A stretch of 64,000 bases of DNA from Aeromicrobium massiliense JC14 (GTDB lineage Bacteria; Actinomycetota; Actinomycetes; Propionibacteriales; Nocardioidaceae), in contig NZ_HE978638.1 of assembly GCF_000312105.1 (NCBI RefSeq), positions 426,386-490,385 of the forward strand, given 5' to 3'. Below, in pieces: positions 8,648-16,837 of the stretch; positions within the stretch are counted from its first letter, which is position 1, and every line of letters begins with the position of its first letter. The notes under the pieces are model-generated. The model was given only the letters and a program-made list of their open reading frames with translations, ran no database searches and had not been told where the DNA came from. Both the position numbers and the translations under genes were made by a program.

Positions 8648-9172
8648 TCACGCGGGCGGCGTCGGCGGGAGGTCGCGCACGAGGGCGGCCAGCGTCTCGG
8701 GCGCGTCGTCGGCGAGCTGCACGTGCATCAGCGTCACGTCGCCGCGAGCGAGCCCCCGCTCGACGAACGGGCGCACCGCGTCGACGTCGGCGTCGGCCGA
8801 CAGCACGAGCAGGGCGGACGTGCCCGGCGCCAGCCGTCCGCGGATGCCCTCGAGCACCCCGTCGTCGATGCCGGTCGAGCGGAGCCGCTGGACGACCGTC
8901 GCGACCCCGGCGCCAGCCGCCGCGCCCGCCAGCGGGGCGAGCAGGACCGCTCCGGCGAGGGCGCCGAGCACCGACCCCCGCGAGGCGGCGACCGTGGTGC
9001 GGTGGCGCAGGTGGCCGATGCGCGGGCGGTCCGCTCCCCGGGCCCAGGTCACGGTGATGGCGTCCAGGACGGTGAGGGCACCTCGTTCCTGCAGGTCCTT
9101 GAGCCGCACCTCGCCGCCGGAGGCACCCATGGCGGAGTCGTAGTGCCAGACCGTCAGCGAGCTGGTGCCCAT
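8648..9172 (-). CDS. DUF1269-type membrane-associated protein (copy 1)
   Basis: 174 residues from ATG 9172 with GAGGAGA upstream. Layout: an N-terminal half-ferredoxin strand-helix-strand (L-T-V-W-H-Y-D, L-T-V-L-D-A-I-T-V-T-W), a glycine/alanine-rich hydrophobic hairpin (about 67-95), then a C-terminal domain with the family string L-A-P-G-T-S-A-L-L-V-L-S. Family role unknown; members resemble stress-related small proteins. It lies 18 bases downstream of the DUF7144 gene, so the two form an operon driven from box 4. A second copy is at 19583-20080. Confidence 0.82.
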   Translation of the reverse strand: MGTSSLTVWHYDSAMGASGGEVRLKDLQERGALTVLDAITVTWARGADRPRIGHLRHRTTVAASRGSVLGALAGAVLLAPLAGAAAGAGVATVVQRLRSTGIDDGVLEGIRGRLAPGTSALLVLSADADVDAVRPFVERGLARGDVTLMHVQLADDAPETLAALVRDLPPTPPA

Positions 9173-9190
9173 GAGGTCTCCTCGTCGCCG

Positions 9191-9622
9191 TCAGAGGTCC
9201 GGGGGCGAGTCGAGCTGGTGGCACAGCGCCCACAGGACGACCACGTCGATCGTGATGAGCACGAACGCCCACACCGGGTAGTAGGGGATGAACGCGAAGT
9301 TCGTCACGACGCTGACCGTGGCCAGCAGCAGGCCGGCGACGCGGGCCCACGTGGCACCGGTCAGCAGGGCGATCCCGACCGCGGCCGCGACCGCGCCGAC
9401 GCCGACGTGCACCCAGCCCCACGTGGTCAGGTCGAGCGCGGCCCAGTAGTCGGTGCTGATCGCGAACACGTCGTCCTCGGCCAGGGCCGAGAGGCCCTGC
9501 AGCACCTGCAGCACGCCGACGGTGGCCAGCAGCGAGCCGGCCACCGCGATGGTGGCCCACGCGAACGCGTCGGCGGTGGAGGCCCGGCCGTTCGAGCGGC
9601 GGCCCGGTGGGGTGGTGGTCAT
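9191..9622 (-). CDS. DUF7144-type four-helix membrane protein (copy 1)
   Basis: 143 residues; ATG 9622 has GAAGGAG upstream. Four hydrophobic segments are visible (about 20-45, 65-85, 88-108, 112-135). Landmarks shared with the copy at 16305-16724 are L-Q-x-L-Q-G-L, W-G-W-x-H, and F-x-P-Y-Y-P-x-W. This is a small actinobacterial membrane family of unknown function. First gene of the DUF7144-DUF1269 operon. Box 4 is followed by a TAGCGT -10 (9665-9670, minus) exactly 22 bases away. Confidence 0.82.
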   Translation of the reverse strand: MTTTPPGRRSNGRASTADAFAWATIAVAGSLLATVGVLQVLQGLSALAEDDVFAISTDYWAALDLTTWGWVHVGVGAVAAAVGIALLTGATWARVAGLLLATVSVVTNFAFIPYYPVWAFVLITIDVVVLWALCHQLDSPPDL

Positions 9623-9692
9623 GGTCGCTCCTTCGTCCGGCCCGCGGCCTGCGGACCGAGATCGACGCTAGGCACGGACCGCCGGGGGCACG

Positions 9693-9709
9693 TCGCCCGA
9701 ATCAGGCGA
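9693..9709. promoter_or_regulatory. TCACCCG-n3-CGGGTGA box 4, upstream of DUF7144 copy 1
   Basis: TCGCCCG AAT CAGGCGA, a near-perfect palindrome in its own right. The -10 TAGCGT (9665-9670, minus) lies 22 bases away. Confidence 0.6.
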
Positions 9710-9721
9710 CACCGGCCGTCT

Positions 9722-9738
9722 TCACCCGGGCCGGGGGA
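9722..9738. promoter_or_regulatory. TCACCCG-n3-CGGGTGA box 5, upstream of YihY-like gene
   Basis: TCACCCG GGC CGGGGGA, 13 of 14 arm positions match. AAGACT (9762-9767, plus), a weak -10, lies 23 bases downstream. It sits 12 bases from box 4, so the two divergent units each have their own site. Confidence 0.55.
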
Positions 9739-9827
9739 ACGCAGCCGCGGGGAACGCCCCGAAGACTGGCCGGACGCCGCGTCGCCTGCCGCGGCGCGTC
9801 GATCGCCTCGGACGGGAGGTGGCCCGC

Positions 9828-10748
9828 GTGAGCGTGGTGGCGCGAGCACGCGAGCACGCCTCGGCCGTCCGCGTGCGGGGGCAGGCGCTCGGAGAGCGGG
9901 TGCTGGCGTCCGTGCCGCTCGCCCGCCGCGTGCTGCGCGACCTGGTCCGCGTGGAGTTCGTGGACCGCGCGATCGTCGTGGCGGCCCAGGCGCTGCTGGC
10001 GCTCGTGCCGCTCATCGTCGTGCTGGCCGCGTTCCTGCCGGACGAGGCCCGCCAGGTGGCGGCGGACCGGATGCAGGCGGTCACGGGGCTGGAGGCGGGG
10101 CGGGAGGCGGTCGCCTCCACCGGAGCGTTCGTCCAGGACCCCGGGCGGGCGCAGCTCGGCACGGTCGGCGCGCTGATCACCGTCCTGTCGGCCTCGAGCT
10201 TCGCCCGGGCGCTCATGCGCGCCTACGAGGTCGTGTGGGAGCTGCCCCACGTCGCCGGCCTGCGTGGACGGCGCCGCTGCCTGGGCTGGCTGCTGGGATG
10301 GTTGGTGGCGCTCGAGGCGCTGGCGGCCACCCGAGGGTTGCGCGACGTCGTCGACGGCAGCGCCGGGGAGCTGGCCCTGCGCCCGGTCGTGATCGCCGGG
10401 CAGGTCGTCCTCGTCTGCGCGCTGTGGTGGTGGACGCTGCACGTGCTGCTGGCCGGGCGGGTGGGGTGGCGGCCGCTCGTCGTCCCGGCCGTGGTCACGG
10501 GTGTCGCGGTCATGGCCACCGCCGCCGGTTCCTCCGTCGTGATGCCCCGGTACGCGGCGTCCTCGGTCGAGCAGTTCGGCGGGTTCGGGCTGGTGCTCGC
10601 GCTCGCCGCGTGGCTGGTGGCCGTCAGCGGGGTGCTGGTCGTCGGCGCGATCGTCGGCCGGGCGGTCGCGGAGGACCCCACGTGCGCGCGGTGGTGGCAC
10701 CGCGTGACGGAGCTCGGGCACCGGGCGCGCCAGGTCGCTCGTCGCTGA
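9828..10748 (+). CDS. YihY/BrkB family membrane protein
   Basis: 306 residues from GTG 9828. A GTG nine bases earlier overlaps the GGGAGG ribosome site, so the later one is preferred. About five or six membrane helices follow an N-terminal amphipathic region (V-x-F-V-D-R-A-I-V-V-A-A-Q-A-L-L-A-L-V-P-L). This matches the YihY/BrkB fold, whose members were once thought to be RNase BN; their real role, probably transport or envelope-related, is unsettled. The gene ends 3 bases from the convergent membrane-protein gene. Sequence is somewhat divergent, so the assignment is moderate. Confidence 0.7.
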   Translation: MSVVARAREHASAVRVRGQALGERVLASVPLARRVLRDLVRVEFVDRAIVVAAQALLALVPLIVVLAAFLPDEARQVAADRMQAVTGLEAGREAVASTGAFVQDPGRAQLGTVGALITVLSASSFARALMRAYEVVWELPHVAGLRGRRRCLGWLLGWLVALEALAATRGLRDVVDGSAGELALRPVVIAGQVVLVCALWWWTLHVLLAGRVGWRPLVVPAVVTGVAVMATAAGSSVVMPRYAASSVEQFGGFGLVLALAAWLVAVSGVLVVGAIVGRAVAEDPTCARWWHRVTELGHRARQVARR

Positions 10749-10751
10749 CCG

Positions 10752-11429
10752 CTACACCAGCTTGGGGAAGGACAGCAGCACGGCGGCGAGCACGAGGAAG
10801 CCCACGCCGCCCACGCCGAGCATCGTCCACTGCGCCGTCGTGCTCCGCATGCGTCCCGAGAGCGCGCCGAAGAAGAGCACGGCGGCGAAGCCGATGGTCA
10901 GCACGGTGTAGTCGTCGCCGCGCTGGTTGTTCCGGAGCCCCTGCTGGAACTTCCGGTCCGCCCGGGCGTCGGCCGCCTTCGCCTCGGCCAGCTCGGGGAT
11001 CGCGTACTCGGGCAGGTCGAACGGCGTCGCTGCGGCGTCGGGGTCGATGAGCGGGCGCGAGGCCACCCATACCGGGAACGCGGTGGCGAGCGGCTCCGGG
11101 AACCGGGTCTGCAGGAAGGCGGTGAGCTGGTCGTCCTCCGCCTGGTAGGCCTGCAGCCACTGTGTGAACAGGCCGGTCTGCACCGTCAGCCTGCGGTTGG
11201 CGTCGGCCTCGAGGCGGGCGGCGGTGATCCGGCTCGACGAGGCCTCCGAGAACGCGATCGACATGGCGCCGCCCCACTTGCTGGCCTGGAAGCCGGTCCA
11301 GGCGGTCACGACGGCGGTGATCGACAGCAGGATCACGGCCAGGAGCTCACGCGTCCCCTCGCCCAGGAGCGGGTGAGGGCGGTCGCGCGCAGGCTTGGGG
11401 TCGTCCGCCGTCTCGGTCACACGGACCAC
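10752..11429 (-). CDS. Membrane protein of unknown function
   Basis: About 225 residues from GTG 11429 (an in-frame GTG at 11420 is equally possible; neither has a clear ribosome site). One membrane helix near residues 28-46 is followed by a soluble, partly helical region with many E/A/R residues (about 60-170), then two close helices (about 174-193 and 200-221). The shape, one helix plus an extramembrane domain plus a hairpin, recalls DUF4337-like proteins, but I do not recognise the family firmly. It is divergent from the alkylsulfatase and could share box 6, although no good -10 is seen on this side. Confidence 0.65.
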   Translation of the reverse strand: MVRVTETADDPKPARDRPHPLLGEGTRELLAVILLSITAVVTAWTGFQASKWGGAMSIAFSEASSSRITAARLEADANRRLTVQTGLFTQWLQAYQAEDDQLTAFLQTRFPEPLATAFPVWVASRPLIDPDAAATPFDLPEYAIPELAEAKAADARADRKFQQGLRNNQRGDDYTVLTIGFAAVLFFGALSGRMRSTTAQWTMLGVGGVGFLVLAAVLLSFPKLV

Positions 11430-11456
11430 GAGAGCATCGGCACGGGCCGCGAGCGG

Positions 11457-11473
11457 TCACCGGATTCGGGCGA
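11457..11473. promoter_or_regulatory. TCACCCG-n3-CGGGTGA box 6, upstream of alkylsulfatase
   Basis: TCACCGG ATT CGGGCGA, 12 of 14 arm positions match. CACGGT (11496-11501, plus) is 22 bases downstream, and the ATG at 11508 follows six bases later, so the mRNA would be leaderless. Confidence 0.6.
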
Positions 11474-11507
11474 ACCGACGGTCGCCCGCGTGTCGCACGG
11501 TGACGCC

Positions 11508-13400
11508 ATGCATGGATCTGCGAAGGACGCCACTGCCGCCACCGTCGCCCAGCACCGCGCGCTGCTCGAGTCCTTGCCGTTCTCGGACGTGCGGGACTTC
11601 CACGACGCGCGTCGTGGACTCGTCGGCCGGCGCCGGCCGAACGCCGTGACCGCCGAGGACGGGTCGACGGTGTGGGACAACGACACCTACGACTTCATCG
11701 CGGGGGAGGCGCCCGACACGGTCAACCCCAGCCTGTGGCGGCAGTCCCAGCTCGTGGCCACCGATGGCCTGTTCGAGGTGGTCCCCGGCCTGTACCAGGT
11801 GCGGGGCATGGACCTGTCGAACATCAGCTTCGTCGAGGGGGAGACGGGCGTGATCGTCATCGACCCGTTGATCTCCACCGAGACCGCCGCGGCCGCGCTC
11901 GCGCTGTACCGCGAGCACCGGGGTGACCGGCCGGTGACCGGCGTCATCTACACCCACTCCCACGTGGACCACTTCGGCGGCGTCAAGGGCGTCACGACCC
12001 AGGACGACGTGGACGCCGGACGGGTGCCGGTGCTCGCGCCGGAAGGCTTCGTCGAGCACGCCGTCTCGGAGAACGTCTACGCGGGCACGGCCATGGGCCG
12101 GCGCGCGGGCTACATGTACGGCGCCGCGCTGCCGCGGAGCCCCCACGGCGCGGTGGGTGCCGGCCTGGGCCAGACGACGTCCACCGGCACGGTGACGCTC
12201 ATCGCGCCGACCGTGGAGATCACCACGACCGGTCAGGAGGAGGTGGTCGACGGCGTCCGCATCGTGTTCCAGATGGCACCGGACACCGAGGCGCCGTCGG
12301 AGATGCTCTTCTACTTCCCCGACCTGAAGGTGCTGTGCGCGGCCGAGGACGCCACCCACACCCTCCACAACCTGCTCACCCTGCGTGGAGCGCTCGTCCG
12401 TGACCCGCACGTGTGGGCGCGGTACCTCACGGAGACCATCGACCTGTTCGGCGGCGAGGTGGAGGTCGTGTTCGCCTCGCACCACTGGCCGACGTGGGGC
12501 AACGCGGAGGTCGTCGAGTTCCTGACGCTCCAGCGCGACCTCTACGCCTACCTCCACGACCAGACCCTGCGGATGCTCAACCAGGGCATGACCGGGTCGG
12601 AGATCGCCGAGCGCATCGTGCTGCCGCCGGCGATGGAGGACTCCTGGTCCGCCCGCGGGTACTACGGGAGCGTGAGCCACGACGTGAAGGCGATCTACCA
12701 GCGCTACATGGGCTGGTTCGACGGCAACCCGGCCCACCTGTGGGAGCACACCCCGGTGGACAAGGCCGAGCGGTACGTCGCCCTGGGCGGCGGGGCCGAC
12801 GCCATGGTCGAGAACGGGCGGGCCGCCTTCGAGGCCGGTGACCTGCGCTGGGCCGCGGAGGTCCTGGGCCACGTGGTGTTCGCCGAGCCGGAGCACGCCG
12901 GGGCCCGCGCCCTGCTGGCCGACACGCTCGAGCAGCTCGGGTACGGAGCGGAGAACGGCACCTGGCGCAACTTCTTCCTGTCGGGTGCCTACGAGCTGCG
13001 CAACGGCTCGTTCGGCACCCCGACCGTGACGGCGTCGCCGGACATGGTCGCGCAGCTCAGCCCGGCCATGCTGTTCGACGCCCTGGCCGTCCAGGTCGAC
13101 GGCCCGGCGGCGTGGGACGAGCGGCTCAACGTCGACGTGGTGCTCACGGACACCGACGAGCGCTACCGCTTGCGGCTCTCCCACGGAGCGCTCACCTACA
13201 GCGACCGGCCGCAGCCCGACGAGGCGGACGCGACGCTGACCACCACGCGTCGAACGCTGCCGGCCCTCGCCGCCGGCGCTCCGACGCCGGACCGGCTGAG
13301 CGCCGCGGGCATCGAGGTCAGCGGGGACGAGTCGGTGCTCGCCCGGCTGACGGCCGTGCTCGACCCCGGCGACCCCGACTTCGCCATCGTGACGCCGTAG
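11508..13400 (+). CDS. Alkylsulfatase of the SdsA1/BDS1 metallo-beta-lactamase type
   Basis: 630 residues. The start at ATG 11508 is supported by a -10 six bases upstream and by the family N-terminus; upstream frame is rejected. The metallo-beta-lactamase domain carries T-H-S-H-V-D-H-F-G-G (His150, His152, Asp154, His155) and the second metal segment A-E-D-A-T-H-T-L-H-N. A helical dimerisation domain (about 380-500) and a C-terminal SCP2-like domain follow. Family knowledge: di-zinc hydrolases that cut primary alkyl sulfates such as dodecyl sulfate to alcohol and sulfate, with no formylglycine. Secreted relatives have a signal peptide; none is seen here. It shares the island's regulation (box 6), linking a mechanistically different sulfatase to the two formylglycine enzymes. 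Confidence 0.93.
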   Translation: MHGSAKDATAATVAQHRALLESLPFSDVRDFHDARRGLVGRRRPNAVTAEDGSTVWDNDTYDFIAGEAPDTVNPSLWRQSQLVATDGLFEVVPGLYQVRGMDLSNISFVEGETGVIVIDPLISTETAAAALALYREHRGDRPVTGVIYTHSHVDHFGGVKGVTTQDDVDAGRVPVLAPEGFVEHAVSENVYAGTAMGRRAGYMYGAALPRSPHGAVGAGLGQTTSTGTVTLIAPTVEITTTGQEEVVDGVRIVFQMAPDTEAPSEMLFYFPDLKVLCAAEDATHTLHNLLTLRGALVRDPHVWARYLTETIDLFGGEVEVVFASHHWPTWGNAEVVEFLTLQRDLYAYLHDQTLRMLNQGMTGSEIAERIVLPPAMEDSWSARGYYGSVSHDVKAIYQRYMGWFDGNPAHLWEHTPVDKAERYVALGGGADAMVENGRAAFEAGDLRWAAEVLGHVVFAEPEHAGARALLADTLEQLGYGAENGTWRNFFLSGAYELRNGSFGTPTVTASPDMVAQLSPAMLFDALAVQVDGPAAWDERLNVDVVLTDTDERYRLRLSHGALTYSDRPQPDEADATLTTTRRTLPALAAGAPTPDRLSAAGIEVSGDESVLARLTAVLDPGDPDFAIVTP

Positions 13401-13439
13401 GGAGAGGCCCGGGGGCCACCGGCTCGGCGGGGTCGCGCT

Positions 13440-16127
13440 TCAGATCAGGTGCATCGTGCGGGCCACGGCGAGCGCCTCGCTGCGCCGCGAGACCGACAGC
13501 TTGGAGTACAGGTTCGACACGTGCGTCTTGACCGTGTTCTCCGAGACCACGAGGTTCCGCGCGATGTCGGCGTACGTCGACCCGCGCGCGAGCTCGACCA
13601 GCACGTCCCGCTCGCGGGCGCTCAGCACCAGGCGGACGGCCGGCAGCGCCGCGCCGTCGCGCTCGGCCTGCGTCGCGACGGTGCTGGAGAAGGCGGCCGC
13701 CACGTCGCCCTGCCCGGTGCGGGCGGCGACCACCTGCTGCAGCCACGAGCCGGGCCGGGGCTCGTCGCGACTCGCCAGGACGTCCAGCAACGACGACAGC
13801 GGCGTGCCGTGCCGCGACCAGCCCAGGAACGGCACCGCGTTGTTCCGCACCGCGGTCGACGTCGCCGCCTCGCGCAGCAGGTCGAGCGCGAGCTCGGGCT
13901 TGCCGAGGGCGTCGGCCAGCTGGGCGTGGCAGGTCAGGGCGAGCTCACGGCTGGCCGGCTGCGCGAACCGCGTCCCGGCGGCGGCCGCGGCGTGCAGCTC
14001 GCCGGCGGCCCGCTGGTCCCCGACGAGGTCGGCCTGCAGCCCGAGCAGCAGCGAGTGCTCTCCGGGCGCGTCCAGCTCGCGCGCCTCGTCGGCCGCGTGG
14101 GCGAGCCGGTGCCGGTCGCCGGAGAGGTAGGCCAGGAAGGCCTGCTCGATCACCAGCACGATCCGCAGGTGCGCCGGCAGCGCCGCGGTGGCGACCGGCA
14201 GTCCGAGCGGCGCGACCAGCACACGCTCCGCCTCGTCGATCGCCCCCTCCCTCAGGGCCGTGCGGGCCTGGACCATCCGTAGCCAGAACCGGGTGGCCAG
14301 GTCGCCGGGGTGCGCCGGGCCGGGCTCGAGCCGGCGATCGAACGGGGTGGTGAGCGAGGGGAGCCCCGGGAGGTCGGCCAGGACGAGCGCGGCGGCCGCC
14401 CGGGCGCGGGTGAAGCGCGGCTGCCACCCCGGCACCCGCTCGACCTGCTCGAGCGCCTGCCGGGCCAGCTCGACGCACGCCTGCTCGCGCCCGCGCATGT
14501 ACTGCGTGAGCGCCAGGTGGCTCGTGGCCGCGCACGTGAGCGCCGGCAGGCCACGGGTGCGGCCGAGCTGTGCGGCGAGCGTGAGGTTCTGCTCGGCCCG
14601 CACCAGGTCGCCGGTCCAGTTCTGCGTGATGCCGAGCTCGGTGAGCAGCTGCGGCAGCAGGGCGTGGTCGTGCACCCGGACACCCGGCGCCGCGGCCAGG
14701 TCGTCGGCCAGCTGCTGGGCCAGTGCCACCGCGCCGTCGAGGTCCTGCTGGCCCAGGCGCGTGAGCACGAGACCACGGAACGCCTCGATCGCGGCCGCGG
14801 TCGCCGTGCTGGGATCGTCCGGCGGCTCGACCGGCCGGTCGCCGAGCCGCTCGGCCCAGCGGCGTGCTGCCTCGGCGTCGCCGGCGACCCACCGCTCCAG
14901 CATCGCGACCAGCCACGTGCCGGGGTGCGCCTCCAGCACCGCACCGTGGTCGCGCGCGAACGCGGCGACCGCGGCTCCCTCGCCGCGCATGAGCATCGTG
15001 ATGCCCTCGGCGGCCAGGAGACGGGCCGCCGCCTCGTGCTCGTGCACGGCGACCAGACGACGGAAGCCCCCATCGCCCTCGCCGCGAGCCACGTCGAGGG
15101 CGACGGCGGCCGCGACGGTGGCCCGGGCCCGCAGGACGTCGACGCCGCCGGCCACGAGACGTCGCCGGATCACCTCGGCGAGCAGCGGGTGGATGCAGAA
15201 GCGCGTCGTCGGTGCACCGGCCGGTTCGTCCGGGGACACACCGTCGTCGAGACGGGTCACGAGCAGGCCGGTCGCCTCCAGGTGCGCCAGCACCTCGCCG
15301 GCGTCCGGGTCGCGCGAGAGGTGCACGGCCGTCGCCGCGGTGACCGTCTCCTCACCGGCGACGCACAGCAGCAGGTGGCGCTCGCGCGACGGCAGCGAGG
15401 CGAACACCTCGCTGGTGACCTGACCGGCGATGCCGCCGCCGTCACGGGCGTAGGCGATCGCCGCCGCGACCGGGTCGCGGGACGCCGCGACCGCCCGCGA
15501 CACGAGCACCACGGCGGCGCACCAGCCCTGGGCCTGGGTCGTGATGGCCTCCACCACCTCGGGGTGGTCGGTGCGCGCGTGCTCGGCCACCAGCACGGCC
15601 ACCTCGTCGTCGGCAAGCCGCAGCACGTCGCCGCGCAGGACGGTGAGATGGCCCAGCAGCTCCGGCACCAGCCGCCGGAGCGGCAGGTCCCAGCGGGCCA
15701 GGAGCAGCAGACGCAGCGCGGTGGGCGCGTCCGACAGCCGCTGGTCGATCAGGCTCACGGTCTCGGCCGGCAGCAGGTGCGCGTCGTCGACGACCACGAG
15801 CAGCGGCTCGTCCCCGGCTGCTGCCGCGTGGTCGAGCAGGGTGCGCATCCGCTCGGCGTCCCAGTGGGCGTCGGCCTGGACCCACACCGTCCCCTCGGGG
15901 TGCCGCAGCCGGGCCCAACCGCCCGCCCCGAGCGTCTTGCCGGTACCGGTGGGCGCGACCAGGAGCGTGACCGGGCCGCGGGTGGCCCGGTCCAGCTGGG
16001 TGAACAGGTGCTGGCGCCGCACGTAGGTGCGGGGGAGCCGGGGTGGCGCGCCGCCGTCCGGCGGCGTGAGCGACGGGGCACCGTCGGACGACGGGGGACC
16101 GGCGGCGGTCTGGGGCTCTGGCGACAC
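13440..16127 (-). CDS. Large ATP-binding LuxR-type regulator (LAL/MalT-like, copy 1)
   Basis: 895 residues from GTG 16127, with GGAGGGA upstream. A STAND/NTPase domain has Walker A A-P-T-G-T-G-K-T (about 58-65) and Walker B L-L-V-V-V-D-D-A-H (about 109-117). A long alpha-helical, TPR-like middle region follows (about 330-800). The C-terminal LuxR helix-turn-helix (about 830-890) contains L-S-A-R-E-R-D-V-L and N-T-V-K-T-H-V-S-N-L-Y-S-K-L. Such proteins are ATP- and ligand-dependent activators. A perfect copy of the island box (16265-16281) with TAGCGT (16236-16241) lies upstream, suggesting autoregulation. It is convergent with the alkylsulfatase. Confidence 0.9.
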   Translation of the reverse strand: MSPEPQTAAGPPSSDGAPSLTPPDGGAPPRLPRTYVRRQHLFTQLDRATRGPVTLLVAPTGTGKTLGAGGWARLRHPEGTVWVQADAHWDAERMRTLLDHAAAAGDEPLLVVVDDAHLLPAETVSLIDQRLSDAPTALRLLLLARWDLPLRRLVPELLGHLTVLRGDVLRLADDEVAVLVAEHARTDHPEVVEAITTQAQGWCAAVVLVSRAVAASRDPVAAAIAYARDGGGIAGQVTSEVFASLPSRERHLLLCVAGEETVTAATAVHLSRDPDAGEVLAHLEATGLLVTRLDDGVSPDEPAGAPTTRFCIHPLLAEVIRRRLVAGGVDVLRARATVAAAVALDVARGEGDGGFRRLVAVHEHEAAARLLAAEGITMLMRGEGAAVAAFARDHGAVLEAHPGTWLVAMLERWVAGDAEAARRWAERLGDRPVEPPDDPSTATAAAIEAFRGLVLTRLGQQDLDGAVALAQQLADDLAAAPGVRVHDHALLPQLLTELGITQNWTGDLVRAEQNLTLAAQLGRTRGLPALTCAATSHLALTQYMRGREQACVELARQALEQVERVPGWQPRFTRARAAAALVLADLPGLPSLTTPFDRRLEPGPAHPGDLATRFWLRMVQARTALREGAIDEAERVLVAPLGLPVATAALPAHLRIVLVIEQAFLAYLSGDRHRLAHAADEARELDAPGEHSLLLGLQADLVGDQRAAGELHAAAAAGTRFAQPASRELALTCHAQLADALGKPELALDLLREAATSTAVRNNAVPFLGWSRHGTPLSSLLDVLASRDEPRPGSWLQQVVAARTGQGDVAAAFSSTVATQAERDGAALPAVRLVLSARERDVLVELARGSTYADIARNLVVSENTVKTHVSNLYSKLSVSRRSEALAVARTMHLI

Positions 16128-16264
16128 GGACTCATCCCTCCGAGACGTCGCGCTGCGGACCGTCCTCCCTGAACCGGCCCGCCCGAGCGTGCCCCCGCAG
16201 CGCTGGTGGGGCGGCCGTGGGCCGTCCCACCAGCGACGCTACGAGCAGGCCCACCCCCGGGCTA

Positions 16265-16281
16265 TCACCCGGGCCGGGTGA
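16265..16281. promoter_or_regulatory. TCACCCG-n3-CGGGTGA box 7, upstream of LAL regulator 1
   Basis: TCACCCG GGC CGGGTGA, a perfect palindrome. An extra half-site CGGGTGA lies at 16286-16292. TAGCGT (16236-16241, minus) is 23 bases downstream. Confidence 0.7.
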
Positions 16282-16304
16282 GGACCGGGTGAGAACCGGG
16301 CCGG

Positions 16305-16724
16305 CTACGGGTTCATGTCTCGGCTCAGCTGGGTGGACAGGGCCCACACGACGGCGACGTTGAACAGCAGGATCGCGAGCGACCACCACGGGTAGTAGGG
16401 CAGGAACAGGAAGCTGGCCAGGCACCCGAGGACCGCCAGGACGATGCCGGCGTACCGCCCCCATGCGGCGCCCATGAGGAAGCCGATGGCGACGACGAAG
16501 GCGAGCACCCCGAGGGCGAGGTGGATCCAGCCCCACGTGCTGACGTCGAGCTCGTACGTGTACGCGACGCCATCGACGAAGATGTCGTCCTGCCCGATCG
16601 CGGCCAGGCCCTGCAGGGCCTGGAAGAGACCGACGATCGCGAGCATGAACCCGGCGAAGGCCGAGACCCCTGCCGCGGCGAGGCCCGACGACGAGTCGTC
16701 GAAGCCGGACGTCCTGGTGGTCAT
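16305..16724 (-). CDS. DUF7144-type four-helix membrane protein (copy 2)
   Basis: 139 residues from ATG 16724, with GGAGG upstream. Same four-helix layout and landmarks as the protein at 9191-9622 (L-Q-G-L-A, W-G-W-I-H, L-P-Y-Y-P-W-W). It is probably a single-gene unit behind box 8, although read-through into LAL regulator 1 is possible, since box 7 lies between them. Function unknown. Confidence 0.82.
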   Translation of the reverse strand: MTTRTSGFDDSSSGLAAAGVSAFAGFMLAIVGLFQALQGLAAIGQDDIFVDGVAYTYELDVSTWGWIHLALGVLAFVVAIGFLMGAAWGRYAGIVLAVLGCLASFLFLPYYPWWSLAILLFNVAVVWALSTQLSRDMNP

Positions 16725-16799
16725 GACTACCTCCGCGAGCCTGCCGGCGGCTGGCCCGCCGGTCCCGGACGACGTTGGCGGGCGGCTGGGCGGCGCTGC

Positions 16800-16816
16800 T
16801 CACCCCAATCGGGCGA
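16800..16816. promoter_or_regulatory. TCACCCG-n3-CGGGTGA box 8, upstream of DUF7144 copy 2
   Basis: TCACCCC AAT CGGGCGA, 12 of 14 arm positions match. CAACGT (16772-16777, minus) is 22 bases downstream. Confidence 0.58.
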
Positions 16817-16837
16817 AACGTGTCACTCGGACGTCGC

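Noticed and set aside
8168-11050. 960-codon plus-strand frame
   Set aside because: It runs across several well-supported genes on both strands and has low-complexity Arg/Pro/Gly composition.
13408-13420. Short GGCC/GGCC hairpin between alkylsulfatase and LAL regulator 1
   Set aside because: Four-base arms are too short to call a terminator in this base composition.
16286-16292. Extra CGGGTGA counted as a further box
   Set aside because: Only a half-site; no matching left arm at the required spacing, so it is noted with box 7 but not counted.
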